Of a stretch of 11,552 nt of DNA, positions 1-5,397 are shown one piece after another. Every line of letters starts with the position of its first letter. The first letter of the stretch is position 1. A program made the position numbers and the translations under genes. The notes below the pieces were generated by a model that was given only the letters and a program-made list of their open reading frames with translations, was not told where the DNA came from and made no database searches. The stretch is from Candidatus Aenigmatarchaeota archaeon. Lineage in GTDB: Archaea; Aenigmatarchaeota; Aenigmatarchaeia; GW2011-AR5. The stretch is taken from assembly GCA_018304565.1 (NCBI GenBank), contig JAGVVX010000023.1, forward strand, positions 1 to 11,552, in the 5' to 3' direction.

Positions 1-1
1 T

Positions 2-373
2 CTACTCACTTATTTTCCTGTTTTTATTTAAAAGCTTGTCAAATTCCATCATGACCTCGAACATCTCCCATTCTATCTTGTCTTCCCACTCCTGGAAGTA
101 CTCTTCAACCTTTTTCATGTTCTCCATGGCAACTGCAAAGACCGAATCGGAAATCTTCACATGCGGCACACCATCAAGCACGCCAGAGCGCCAGTATTTA
201 TACACCCTGCTGTTCCCGGGCACCGTCTGTTCCCAGCCATAAAGGCCGTGGAAGAATTTATTGCGCTCCGAAGCCGATTCAAAGTTCTGGCTGTGCGTGT
301 CGAATGAAATTATCACGGCACTCGTCTTTCCCCTTCGTATCTCAATCCGCATGTTCAGCACCAGCCCAGCCAT
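2..373 (-). CDS. Small conserved-looking hypothetical protein (123 aa)
   Basis: A complete 123-aa frame ending in TAG at 2-4. I do not recognise a named family. The protein is soluble and mixed alpha/beta in appearance. It has a basic start (MRIEIRRGKTSAVIISFDTH), a middle part with aromatic and glycine residues (FFHGLYGWEQT, residues about 40-49), and an acidic, probably helical C-terminal half rich in Glu, Met and Trp. No signal peptide, TM segment or cysteine cluster is visible. The ATG at 373 is preferred because a TATA box (401-408) lies about 30 nt upstream and predicts a nearly leaderless mRNA. An in-frame ATG seven codons in (352) is the alternative. It is divergent from the CAP-domain gene and shares its promoter region. 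Compact codon use and fit with the promoter support a real gene. Function is unknown. Confidence 0.75.
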   Translation of the reverse strand: MAGLVLNMRIEIRRGKTSAVIISFDTHSQNFESASERNKFFHGLYGWEQTVPGNSRVYKYWRSGVLDGVPHVKISDSVFAVAMENMKKVEEYFQEWEDKIEWEMFEVMMEFDKLLNKNRKISE

Positions 374-400
374 CAGTTTAGTATCACGTACACACTAAAA

Positions 401-408
401 TATTTAAA
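401..408 (-). promoter_or_regulatory. TATA box of the 123-aa gene
   Basis: Minus-strand TTTAAATA, centred about 31 nt before the ATG at 373. This is the archaeal TBP-site consensus and spacing for an almost leaderless transcript. Confidence 0.6.
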
Positions 409-426
409 TGCTGTGGTTTGGGGCGG

Positions 427-545
427 TGTTGCAAATAAGGGTCATAAAATGGGCGTGTTGCAAGTAGGGTGATGATGACACAAATTTTTCAAGATATGAT
501 TAAATAAGGTTTAAACAGCCTCTCCGCAACACCCTATATGCAACA
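427..545. repeat. Three copies of a 15-16 bp motif in a divergent promoter region
   Basis: Two direct copies, TGTTGCAAATAAGGGT (427-442) and TGTTGCAAGTAGGGT (456-470), start 29 bp apart, each preceded by GGGCG. A third copy, TGTTGCATATAGGGT, lies on the opposite strand at 531-545 and is followed on that strand by another GTTGC. Copies two and three agree at 13 of 15 positions and could pair across a 60-nt loop. The motif is GC-richer than its surroundings and lies between the start of the 123-aa gene and the CAP-domain gene. An operator set or a recombination site are the simplest readings. I know of no named match. Confidence 0.6.
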
Positions 546-578
546 GCCGAAAATGATATAAAGAATCAAATGGCTACA

Positions 579-586
579 TTTTAATA
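579..586 (+). promoter_or_regulatory. Probable TATA box of the AN1/CAP surface protein gene
   Basis: TTTTAATA centred 38 nt before the ATG at 621. It predicts a leader of about 10 nt. A weak AAGG at 607-610 could act in ribosome binding. Confidence 0.4.
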
Positions 587-620
587 CTTAAGAAATAGAC
601 TCCTTTAAGGCGCTATATTA

Positions 621-2942
621 ATGACTCATAAAAAGATAGGGGTATGTCATTACCATTTGTGTGGAAGGAGAACAAAAGTATATCTTTGCAAGTTCTGTAA
701 GGATTTTTACTGTAGAGAGCACATAAAGCCTAAGGTACCTGGATTTTTTCCTGCTGGAGATAGACATTCAAATATTGATATGCATGACTGGAGAGAATCT
801 GGACATCCAGACTCTCACTATGCACGTTTCAAAGAGAAAAAAGAGCAGGACGAAGGAAGAAGGTATGAGGATGCTTTGACAAGGTTGACAAAAGGTCCTG
901 TTATAAAACACGATGATAGACCAGAATATAACGAGGACAAAGAAGAACCACCACAACTTGTTAATGATAGTAAAAAAGAAGCAGGAATTAAACACCACGA
1001 ATCCAATAAAAAGGAAAAAACTGTACAAAGTTCTTATAAAGAAAAGCGTATTCCAAGAAAGCCAATTAAATTCAATAAAAAACTAATCAAGCGTGCAGCG
1101 ATTGGCACTGCAGCAGCATTTATCATTATATTTATTTTCCTATCTATTCAACAAACTGAAGGTTACCAAACAACTCAGCAACGCGTTTTGAGTTCTGCAG
1201 CTAAAGATTTCTATTACGGAAACATATCAATCGAAAATTATTCAAAAATCAATACACCCAAGTATTTCAACAATGCTAGTATATTGGGGTTTCTAAGGCA
1301 AGATAAAATAGCCAAAGATGCTAATTTTGCTATTCTTGAAAGATACATTACAGATAGCTACGGAAATAAGATAAAATTGTCTTTTGGAGTTGGAAAAAGT
1401 TATGACTATCTATTTCCAGCAAATGGAATTACAACTGAAACATATCTTGTAAACGGCACGCTAAGAGTAGTAAACAATGTCTTGTCCATGAGTGTTTATA
1501 GCATTGAGTCCAAAGAAAGAACTAGAATTGAATTCGAGTTCACTAAAACAGAAACGCAGTCGACACCCATAAATGTGTCAGGCTCGTACAATTTTAATAT
1601 ATCTTATGGTACTGGAAGGTTAAAATCTATTTTCGGATTATGTGGCTCTGATGAAAGAAGCTATAATTTACAATGCATTAAAAAAATTAGTTGCAATGAT
1701 GGGTCATTTGATCCAGAATGCTCCAGCAACAAGCCTTTACAATGTGTCAATGGAATTCTTATCAACAATTCTGCGAAATGCGACTGTCCTAAAGATTCGG
1801 TTCCAAATGGTAATTCATGTCGTAGTATTTTATGCCAGAATGGGACGAGAGAGCCTGAATGCTCTAGCAATAAACCGTATCAATGCATCAACAATACGCT
1901 GATACAAAATTCTGACAAATGCGGCTGCCCTCCAGATTATAAAAAAGATGGAAATAGCTGCAAGAAGATTCAAAGATGTTCTGATGGCACAATATACGAT
2001 GAATGCTCAAACAATATGCCCTTATTCTGTTCTAATGGAAATCTTGTGGGTAAGGCTTCAAAATGTGGCTGCTCTCTTGGAAGTGTTTCTAGTGGAGATA
2101 ACTGTGTTTCTCAATTAACTAAAGAACTGAATGATAAAGTTAATTCTATAGATTTACGGACATTAGAATTTAGAATATTTGATGGTATAAATGCAGAGCG
2201 TACTCAACGTGGTTTGTCGGCATTAAAATGGAATGAAAAGATTTCTGAAGCTGCGAGAAAGCACAGCAAAGAAATGGCTGATAACAATTATTTCATGCAT
2301 GAGGATCTAAATTGTAATGGGCCTGATGAAAGAATAGTTAGAGAGGGTGTTTTCCGAACGTCATCCGGAGAGAACATTTTTGGAATGCCATTAGTAATTC
2401 AGAGCTGGTATACTACAAGTTCATATTCGTCTGGAACTGGTGGGCCTGTCACAAAAAGAGATTATAGAACTTTCGATCAATTAGTAGAAGAAACAGTCCA
2501 AGGTTGGATGAATAGTCCTGGACATAGGGCCAATATTTTGACAGCTGATTTTGATGAAACAGGAATAGGAATAGCTGTGCAAAATGTGCCACAAGAGTAT
2601 GTATATAGTAATACTACTACAATACCAATACTTACGGTACAGACTACAGATGGAACAAGTTGCGCATTTGCTTCAAAACAAGATAAAGAGGCCACTTTTT
2701 ATATAAGTCAGGATTTCATTTCAACACAATGCAGCAGTGATTCAATGCTTTGTAATGGTCAATGTTGGCAAAAATGTGATTCAGGCAGTGAATTTAGTTG
2801 CACATCTCAAGGCGGTAAATGTACGCCAACAACTCAACAAGGATGCGAATCTGATAGCACTTATTGCAACGGGCAATGTTGGCAAAAATGTCCTTTGGGA
2901 TATACGTTTTACTGTACTTCATCAGGTGGAGTATGCCAGTAA
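621..2942 (+). CDS. Membrane-anchored AN1-finger / Cys-repeat / CAP-domain surface protein (773 aa)
   Basis: Domains in order. Residues 9-49: AN1-like zinc finger (C9, C14, C23, C26, C31, H34, with H49 or another His completing it). About 65-150: charged linker. 158-176: one TM helix preceded by many Lys/Arg, so the N-terminus should be cytoplasmic and the rest outside. About 185-340: unassigned beta-rich region. Then three 43-aa six-cysteine repeats starting at C358, C405 and C453 with identical Cys spacing. About 518-678: CAP/SCP (PR-1/YkwD-like) domain with H560, E584 in SGENI, E623/E624 and H635 in NSPGHRANIL as the expected His/Glu set. Last, two 32-aa repeats (704-735, 742-773) with six matching cysteines each. 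The outer part has at least ten N-x-S/T sequons. CAP proteins bind ligands or cell-wall/membrane components; the substrate here is unknown. The gene is visibly more AT-rich than the housekeeping genes. It converges with another AN1 gene 4 bp away. Confidence 0.9.
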   Translation: MTHKKIGVCHYHLCGRRTKVYLCKFCKDFYCREHIKPKVPGFFPAGDRHSNIDMHDWRESGHPDSHYARFKEKKEQDEGRRYEDALTRLTKGPVIKHDDRPEYNEDKEEPPQLVNDSKKEAGIKHHESNKKEKTVQSSYKEKRIPRKPIKFNKKLIKRAAIGTAAAFIIIFIFLSIQQTEGYQTTQQRVLSSAAKDFYYGNISIENYSKINTPKYFNNASILGFLRQDKIAKDANFAILERYITDSYGNKIKLSFGVGKSYDYLFPANGITTETYLVNGTLRVVNNVLSMSVYSIESKERTRIEFEFTKTETQSTPINVSGSYNFNISYGTGRLKSIFGLCGSDERSYNLQCIKKISCNDGSFDPECSSNKPLQCVNGILINNSAKCDCPKDSVPNGNSCRSILCQNGTREPECSSNKPYQCINNTLIQNSDKCGCPPDYKKDGNSCKKIQRCSDGTIYDECSNNMPLFCSNGNLVGKASKCGCSLGSVSSGDNCVSQLTKELNDKVNSIDLRTLEFRIFDGINAERTQRGLSALKWNEKISEAARKHSKEMADNNYFMHEDLNCNGPDERIVREGVFRTSSGENIFGMPLVIQSWYTTSSYSSGTGGPVTKRDYRTFDQLVEETVQGWMNSPGHRANILTADFDETGIGIAVQNVPQEYVYSNTTTIPILTVQTTDGTSCAFASKQDKEATFYISQDFISTQCSSDSMLCNGQCWQKCDSGSEFSCTSQGGKCTPTTQQGCESDSTYCNGQCWQKCPLGYTFYCTSSGGVCQ
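1692..2105 (+). repeat. Three tandem 43-residue cysteine-rich repeats within the surface protein
   Basis: Residues 358-400, 405-447 and 453-495. Each has six cysteines with steps 9, 8, 12, 2 and 11, and a core like ECSSNKP..C.N..L followed by CGCP and a final GNSC. They are diverged at the DNA level, so they are not a recent duplication. Cysteines at 341 and 352 may be a remnant of a fourth unit. Three disulfides per unit would suit an extracellular stalk. Confidence 0.85.
2730..2939 (+). repeat. Two C-terminal 32-residue six-cysteine repeats
   Basis: Residues 704-735 and 742-773 share cysteine steps 7, 4, 4, 8, 7 and the core CNGQCWQKC followed by F.CTS.GG.C. The second copy ends at the stop codon. 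They form a small paired module after the CAP domain, probably disulfide-bonded and extracellular. A binding role is inference. Confidence 0.85.
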
Positions 2943-2946
2943 TGTA

Positions 2947-3411
2947 TTATCGTGGTTCTCCAACACCAGTTGCACGCATACCACCTTTGCTAAACAGTTC
3001 TCGTAAACCTCCTGGAACTTGTCTTGGATTTCCTTCGCAATTATGGCGTTCTGGAATTCTATGCAACGTACAGAATCTTTTTTTGCAGTAGGAACATTGG
3101 AATTTGTCTCTATAATCCTCATATTTTTTCTTGCATTCGAGACAAGCAACATGATCCATTCTAAATTTATCAACTAGTTCTTCAACCTTGTCCTTGCCAA
3201 GACGTTTTTTAAATGGCAGAAACTTTGCTATAATTAATAGCCTATGTGTTGTTATCTCATTTTTCTCAATAATGATAACTGTTTCAGCATATGCATGGCC
3301 AAAAGAAACCTGTAATAAATAACAGCCTTGCGGGGCATTGTCCCATCCGTGAATGATTCTGGAAAGTGTCCCAGAATGGCTGAAGGATTTAAATATCTTG
3401 CAATCTTTCAT
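2947..3411 (-). CDS. AN1-type zinc-finger protein (154 aa as read; start uncertain)
   Basis: A clear AN1 finger lies at residues 90-125: C90-x2-C93-x12-C106-x2-C109-x4-C114-x2-H117-x5-H123-x-C125, the full AN1 consensus. It is preceded by about 40 residues of beta/alpha sequence (AETVIIIEKNEITTHRL onward) and followed by a short basic tail rich in Gly and Arg. AN1 fingers are zinc-binding modules that in eukaryotes and archaea are often attached to protein-quality or membrane proteins; the partner here is unknown. The start is doubtful. The only upstream ATG (3411) sits 6 nt from the opposing gene's start and upstream of a near-palindromic TATA sequence, and the first 30 residues look unlike protein. 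No other ATG occurs before residue 85, so initiation at a non-ATG codon or loss of the original N-terminus is possible. It is AT-rich like its convergent neighbour, which also carries an AN1-like finger. Confidence 0.75.
   Translation of the reverse strand: MKDCKIFKSFSHSGTLSRIIHGWDNAPQGCYLLQVSFGHAYAETVIIIEKNEITTHRLLIIAKFLPFKKRLGKDKVEELVDKFRMDHVACLECKKKYEDYRDKFQCSYCKKRFCTLHRIPERHNCEGNPRQVPGGLRELFSKGGMRATGVGEPR
3356..3377. promoter_or_regulatory. Inverted repeat ahead of the 96-aa gene, possible operator
   Basis: ATTCTGG (3356-3362) and CCAGAAT (3371-3377) form perfect 7-bp arms around 8 nt, ending 10 bp before the TATA box of the plus-strand gene. The position suits a repressor or activator dimer site. 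It also lies inside the doubtful N-terminal part of the minus-strand AN1 frame. Confidence 0.4.
3388..3395 (+). promoter_or_regulatory. TATA box of the 96-aa gene
   Basis: TTTAAATA centred 26 nt before the ATG at 3418, which makes that ATG the likely leaderless start. Its core ATTTAAAT is palindromic, so it could also drive the minus strand. Confidence 0.6.
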
Positions 3412-3417
3412 TTCCTG

Positions 3418-3708
3418 ATGTCAATCGCATTGATAGCGTACAGGTCAGGAAGCGTGGTGTACTTTGACCAGCAGAGGAAGGAATTCTATCGGGCAGACCT
3501 GGACGTTAACGGGCAGGCGAGGCCTGCGCAACTGGAAAAAGATTACTATGCAATAGACTCCATGGCAGTATTTGGAGATTTTAACTATTTTCCGGGTGTT
3601 TTCGTTGATCCGGTAGATGAAAAAATAATGATGTTGGAAGGCTCTGGTCTTGTCATTGACCATAATGAGTTGCTTCCGGTCTTAAGGGGCACTGTAAAGA
3701 CAGAGTGA
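3418..3708 (+). CDS. Hypothetical protein (96 aa)
   Basis: I do not recognise this protein. From the ATG at 3418 it begins MSIALIAYRSGSVVYFDQQR, with a single mildly hydrophobic stretch at the N-terminus. The rest is acidic with several aromatic residues (about 50-65 DSMAVFGDFNYFPGVFVD). It has no cysteines and no clear motif. The frame is open back to 3328, with ATGs at 3328, 3376 and 3418. I chose 3418 because a strong TATA box lies exactly 26 nt upstream, the spacing seen for the neighbouring genes; the longer starts would run through that TATA box and an inverted repeat. radB follows after 41 bp with its own TATA box, so the two need not be co-transcribed. Confidence 0.65.
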   Translation: MSIALIAYRSGSVVYFDQQRKEFYRADLDVNGQARPAQLEKDYYAIDSMAVFGDFNYFPGVFVDPVDEKIMMLEGSGLVIDHNELLPVLRGTVKTE

Positions 3709-3719
3709 AATAAACCTCG

Positions 3720-3727
3720 TTTTAAAT
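3720..3727 (+). promoter_or_regulatory. TATA box of radB
   Basis: TTTTAAAT centred about 26 nt before the ATG at 3750. It predicts a leaderless radB mRNA. Confidence 0.6.
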
Positions 3728-3749
3728 CCATTCCAAGGATACTTGCTCT

Positions 3750-4424
3750 ATGCAGGAACCGGGCAAACTTGCGACAAACACGCCGCTTGACAAGATCCTC
3801 AACGGCGGGCTGGACAGGGATGCAATAACCAACGTATATGGCCCTGCTGGCAGCGGCAAGACGAACATTGGGCTGTCTGCTTCCATTTCTTGCCCCGAGA
3901 AAGTTATCTACATCGACACCGAGGGCTCTTTTTCTTTGGAGCGCTTCAGGCAGATGGGCGGCGAGAAGAAGCTGGCAAGCATCATCATGCTTGATGTCCA
4001 CACATGGGATGAGCAGCACAAGACTGTGATGAAGCTGGAAAAGATTGTAGAAAAGGAAAAGGTCGGCCTCATCGTCGTCGATTCGCTTGTCAATTTGTAC
4101 AGGCTTGAACTGGATTCCGCTAATTTCCAGCAGACAAACAGGCAGCTGGCAACACAGTATTCCGTGTTGTCAAGGATAACAAGAAAATTCAAGATACCCG
4201 TGCTAGTCACAAACCAGGTTTACTCCCGCGGCGAGGAGATAGAGCTCACGTCAAGGATGATTGCGCGTTACTGGTCAAAGACCCTTGTTGAGCTCAAGAA
4301 AACCGACAAGGAAAACTGCAGGGTTGCTATCATACGCAAGCACCGGAGCGTGGCCGAAGGCAGGAAAATAGAATTTGAGATCACTGAAAAAGGCCTGAAG
4401 CAGGTTGGGATATTCAGTCTATAG
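3750..4424 (+). CDS. radB: RadB, RecA/Rad51-family recombinase paralogue (224 aa)
   Basis: RadB is the short archaeal RecA-fold protein, lacking the N-terminal DNA-binding domain of RadA. It binds DNA and ATP weakly and acts as a recombination mediator with RadA in the cytoplasm. The sequence shows a typical RadB N-terminus (T11-PLDKILNGGLDRD), Walker A GPAGSGKT at 31-38, the VIYIDTEGSFS strand at 52-62 with the conserved Glu, Walker B LIVVD at 107-111, and the VTNQVYS segment at 153-159 corresponding to the Rad51 loop region. A length of 224 aa is normal for the family. The start at 3750 is fixed by the TATA box. It stands between two small unknown genes, the downstream one a membrane protein, so context adds little. 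Nothing is missing or broken. Confidence 0.95.
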   Translation: MQEPGKLATNTPLDKILNGGLDRDAITNVYGPAGSGKTNIGLSASISCPEKVIYIDTEGSFSLERFRQMGGEKKLASIIMLDVHTWDEQHKTVMKLEKIVEKEKVGLIVVDSLVNLYRLELDSANFQQTNRQLATQYSVLSRITRKFKIPVLVTNQVYSRGEEIELTSRMIARYWSKTLVELKKTDKENCRVAIIRKHRSVAEGRKIEFEITEKGLKQVGIFSL

Positions 4425-4440
4425 TCCAATTTAGATTATT

Positions 4441-4449
4441 ATTAAAATA
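4441..4449 (+). promoter_or_regulatory. TATA box of the four-TM protein gene
   Basis: ATTAAAATA centred about 24 nt before the ATG at 4469, in the short gap after radB. Confidence 0.55.
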
Positions 4450-4468
4450 CTGTCGCGCATGATTTATC

Positions 4469-4774
4469 ATGGTTGTGACGCCGGAAAAGATGACAAAGGC
4501 TTCTGTTTTTCTGCTCTTTATTTTTCTGACTCTGATAATTGCCGCGGCGCTTTATCTGCCCATAAAAAGCGTCTTTATCAGCGTCGGCGCGGCTTTGCTG
4601 ATAGTCTCGGCCTTGATGATAATATTTTATTCGCAGGAATTGGGCATTTTTGCCATTGTCATTTTCGCCGTATTTGCTATAGCCGCTTCCCTGATAACGC
4701 TCAGGGCTGACATAGGGTTTCTCTTCGGGTCTTTGGCGGCAGGCGCGTTTATTATTTATTCCTTCGTAAGATGA
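4469..4774 (+). CDS. Small integral membrane protein, four TM segments (101 aa)
   Basis: Unrecognised, but clearly a membrane protein. After a short polar start (MVVTPEKMTK) come four hydrophobic stretches at about 11-30, 34-54, 58-77 and 82-99 with very short loops, leaving almost no soluble part. Only a single Lys (33) and one Arg (79) lie between helices, and a terminal Arg ends the chain. No catalytic or transport motif can be seen. The ATG at 4469 fits the TATA box. An internal ATG at 4490 would also keep all helices. The TGA at 4772-4774 lies inside the outer stem of the foldback region that follows (GATGAC at 4770-4775). Confidence 0.75.
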   Translation: MVVTPEKMTKASVFLLFIFLTLIIAAALYLPIKSVFISVGAALLIVSALMIIFYSQELGIFAIVIFAVFAIAASLITLRADIGFLFGSLAAGAFIIYSFVR

Positions 4775-4900
4775 CGCGCATGATATGCTCTTAATACTCT
4801 CACGACTAATTCGAGGAAAGCAATAGCTTTCCTGAATTTCTCAAAGGACTTTTCTGAAGTCCTTTGCAGAAAAGTCGTGGGTTTCTGAGAGCATGTCATC
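4770..4900. other. Foldback element 1, domain A (three-way junction of perfect stems)
   Basis: Stems read directly from the sequence. Outer stem GATGAC 4770-4775 with GTCATC 4895-4900, continued by ATGCTCT 4785-4791 with AGAGCAT 4888-4894 (9-nt bulge on one side). Inner stem CACGACT 4801-4807 with AGTCGTG 4873-4879. Inside it two hairpins: AGGAAAGC/GCTTTCCT (4814-4821/4826-4833, loop AATA), extendable to AATTC/GAATT, and CAAAGGACTT/AAGTCCTTTG (4842-4851/4857-4866, loop TTCTG), extendable by TTCT/AGAA. The second has a competitor, CTTTTCTG/CAGAAAAG. All listed pairs are Watson-Crick. It could act as DNA or as RNA on either strand. The 3' UTR of the upstream gene, the leader of the next, a free ncRNA and a mobile palindromic element are all possible. 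Confidence 0.7.
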
Positions 4901-4901
4901 C

Positions 4902-5007
4902 CAGCATTGTTTATGTAATACATGGTGAAACAAGTTTCACCTGTACAGGAAGAACGGAGTTCTTCCATGTATCTGCTGTCTTTAGACAGCAGTTTTAAAC
5001 AATGTTG
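4902..5007. other. Foldback element 1, domain B (closed multi-hairpin domain)
   Basis: The outer stem CAGCATTGTTTA 4902-4913 pairs with TAAACAATGTTG 4996-5007 (12 bp, one G-T). Inside, ATACAT 4918-4923 pairs with ATGTAT 4967-4972. It encloses hairpin GGTGAAA/TTTCACC (4924-4930/4935-4941, loop CAAG), a TGTACA linker, and hairpin GGAAGAAC/GTTCTTCC (4948-4955/4959-4966). Directly next comes CTGCTGTC/GACAGCAG (4973-4980/4985-4992, loop TTTA). Nearly every base from 4902 to 5007 is paired. I cannot match it to tRNA, RNase P, SRP RNA or any riboswitch I know. Confidence 0.7.
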
Positions 5008-5009
5008 CG

Positions 5010-5017
5010 GATAAAAG
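5010..5017 (+). promoter_or_regulatory. TATA-like box of the 47-aa gene
   Basis: GATAAAAG centred about 26 nt before the ATG at 5039, just outside the foldback domain. A second candidate, TTTTAAAC at 4993-5000, overlaps the domain's 3' arm. Confidence 0.45.
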
Positions 5018-5038
5018 CTTTGTAGGTAATCCAGACCG

Positions 5039-5182
5039 ATGGGATTAATAGTAAAAATTTACGGCACAGTTGACATCATTGCGGGCCTGCTCATTTACTT
5101 CTATGCGCCGCTGCCTGACATAATAAAATTAATCATACTTGGAATAATGCTCTTCAAGGGCATACCCAGCCTGTTCGGGTAA
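5039..5182 (+). CDS. Very small membrane protein, two TM segments (47 aa)
   Basis: A 48-codon frame (ATG 5039, TAA 5180-5182). It begins MGLIVKIYGTVDIIAGLLIY and ends IMLFKGIPSLFG. There are two hydrophobic segments at about 10-24 and 28-44, separated by a short turn with APLPD. The pattern (short N-terminal amphipathic start with K6 and Y8, Asp in the first helix, Lys near the end of the second) resembles small membrane proteins I associate with DPANN and related archaeal genomes, though I cannot name a family. The gene is supported by the TATA-like box at the usual distance and by its clean end 2 bp from the convergent minus-strand gene. It falls under common length cut-offs and is easily missed. 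Function unknown. Confidence 0.7.
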   Translation: MGLIVKIYGTVDIIAGLLIYFYAPLPDIIKLIILGIMLFKGIPSLFG

Positions 5183-5184
5183 GA

Positions 5185-5397
5185 TCAGGAAATATATTCA
5201 TAACCTAATTCTTTTAATTTTGTTATTTGTTCAGGTGTTGGTTTTGTGTCCTGAAAGGGCGGTCCGCGTAAATATCTAAATCTGGTGATTTCTAGCCTGT
5301 CTGACCCGAGGTCAGGGCAGTATACAATCAAGCCAAGTAGCATAGCCCTGTTTCTTGAATGCTGGTCTGTTGGTCCTTTAAATTCCATTTTAATCAC
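5185..5397 (-). CDS. Small hypothetical protein downstream of topA (70 aa; GTG or ATG start)
   Basis: The frame ends in TGA at 5185-5187. It can start at GTG 5397, which overlaps the topA stop in a GTGA arrangement, or at ATG 5388, three codons later, giving 67 aa. Either way translation is probably coupled to topA. The protein is soluble, with a basic central part (SDRLEITRFRYLRG, about residues 32-45) and a C-terminal helix (TPEQITKLKELGYEYIS). There is one cysteine and no known motif. I do not recognise the family. The tight overlap suggests operon membership with topA. It converges with the 47-aa gene, only 2 bp between stops. Confidence 0.6.
   Translation of the reverse strand: MIKMEFKGPTDQHSRNRAMLLGLIVYCPDLGSDRLEITRFRYLRGPPFQDTKPTPEQITKLKELGYEYIS

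Noticed and set aside
469..478. C-box-like GTGATGA, possible C/D box sRNA
   Set aside because: No CTGA D box follows at a suitable distance before the next gene.
2922..3173. Minus-strand 83-aa frame overlapping the AN1 gene in another phase
   Set aside because: The full AN1 Cys/His pattern is only in the 2947-3411 frame.
3328..3417. Longer N-terminus for the 96-aa protein (start at 3328 or 3376)
   Set aside because: It would put the TATA box and inverted repeat inside the coding region; ATG 3418 has the standard spacing.
4756..4968. Minus-strand 70-codon open frame
   Set aside because: It lies across the foldback stems, reads as low-complexity protein, and is explained by the palindromes. 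No TATA box or SD site fits it.
4770..5007. tRNA, RNase P or SRP RNA
   Set aside because: No T-loop or anticodon-arm signature, and no P4-like or SRP S-domain motif that I could find.
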